Positions 13,042-13,212 of a stretch of 13,212 nucleotides of DNA are shown one piece after another; within the stretch, counting starts at the first letter, position 1, and the number at the start of each line of letters is the position of its first letter. Origin of the DNA: Rhodocyclaceae bacterium (GTDB taxonomy: Bacteria; Pseudomonadota; Gammaproteobacteria; Burkholderiales; Rhodocyclaceae); assembly GCA_025361105.1 (NCBI GenBank), contig JANYAW010000219.1, positions 1 through 13,212 on the forward strand, in the 5' to 3' direction. The translations under genes were made by a program, and so were the position numbers. Below the pieces are notes generated by a model. The model saw only the letters and a program-made list of their open reading frames with translations, did no database searches and was not told the origin of the DNA.

Positions 13042-13067
13042 GCCAGTTGGTGCTGGTGATACGCCGT
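13042..13067 (+). repeat. 26-bp dispersed repeat, copy 3 (downstream of the DUF3079 gene)
   Basis: Begins GCCAGTTGGTGCTG, as in the other two copies, and ends ACGCCGT. It differs from the copy at 4803 by two C-to-T transitions. It lies 25 bases after the DUF3079 stop, in a 195-base stretch where I see no gene. Confidence 0.7.
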
Positions 13068-13212
13068 TGGTATCGAACAAATCCAAAGCAAGAGATTCAC
13101 CAAACACCACGTCGGCACTTCCCCTGTGGCAGTAATTTGATTGTCTAATCGGTGCTCATGGCCGCTCAACGTCGATCGGCACACAGATGACTGGATGAGG
13201 TCCGACGTGGCA

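Noticed and set aside
13035..13212. Open minus-strand frame reaching the window edge
   Set aside because: About 59 codons with no recognisable motif, and its end is made of the dispersed repeat; insufficient to call a gene.

Overview
The window reads as core chromosome of a moderately GC-rich proteobacterium, most likely a betaproteobacterium. The pointers are: uvrC-pgsA-tRNA-Gly-tRNA-Cys order (the E. coli uvrC-pgsA-glyW-cysT arrangement without the final tRNA-Leu), an earP-efp pair with a rhamnosylatable Arg32 in EF-P, a high-potential iron-sulfur protein, and a DUF3079 protein. Genus and species cannot be read from the sequence. No transposase, phage gene or CRISPR array is visible.

Positions 1-1038 (minus strand) hold the end of a polar amino-acid ABC transporter operon: a periplasmic binding protein, a terminator-like hairpin, then the first 46 codons of the permease. 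Positions 1115-3939 (minus strand) hold uvrC, pgsA, tRNA-Gly and tRNA-Cys. A near-consensus promoter overlapping the pgsA stop codon drives the tRNAs separately. Positions 3949-5666 (plus strand) hold earP and efp, the rhamnosyltransferase and its substrate, closed by a clear terminator. earP starts only about 9 bases from the likely uvrC start on the other strand, so the two genes must share or overlap control signals.

Positions 5690-7294 (plus) encode a large FAD-dependent dehydrogenase of the uncharacterised COG2509 type. Positions 7335-11022 carry divergent ppx (minus) and ppk (plus), which degrade and make polyphosphate. Between them is a good PHO-box candidate placed correctly against a -10 element for ppk.

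Positions 11038-13212 look more accessory: an unrecognised 62-residue protein, a Tat-exported HiPIP and a cytochrome b561 on the minus strand, then a divergent exported DsrE-like protein and a DUF3079 protein on the plus strand. HiPIP, cytochrome b561 and the DsrE-like protein may form a periplasmic electron-transfer or sulfur-linked module; that is inference. The short stretches 12680-12804 and 13018-13212 hold no gene I can support, apart from one copy of a dispersed repeat.

The least explained structure is a 26-bp repeat, present three times in the same orientation (4803, 7304, 13042) with a degenerate relative at 3802. One copy lies inside earP and the degenerate one lies inside the 5' extension of uvrC, next to two strong hairpins.
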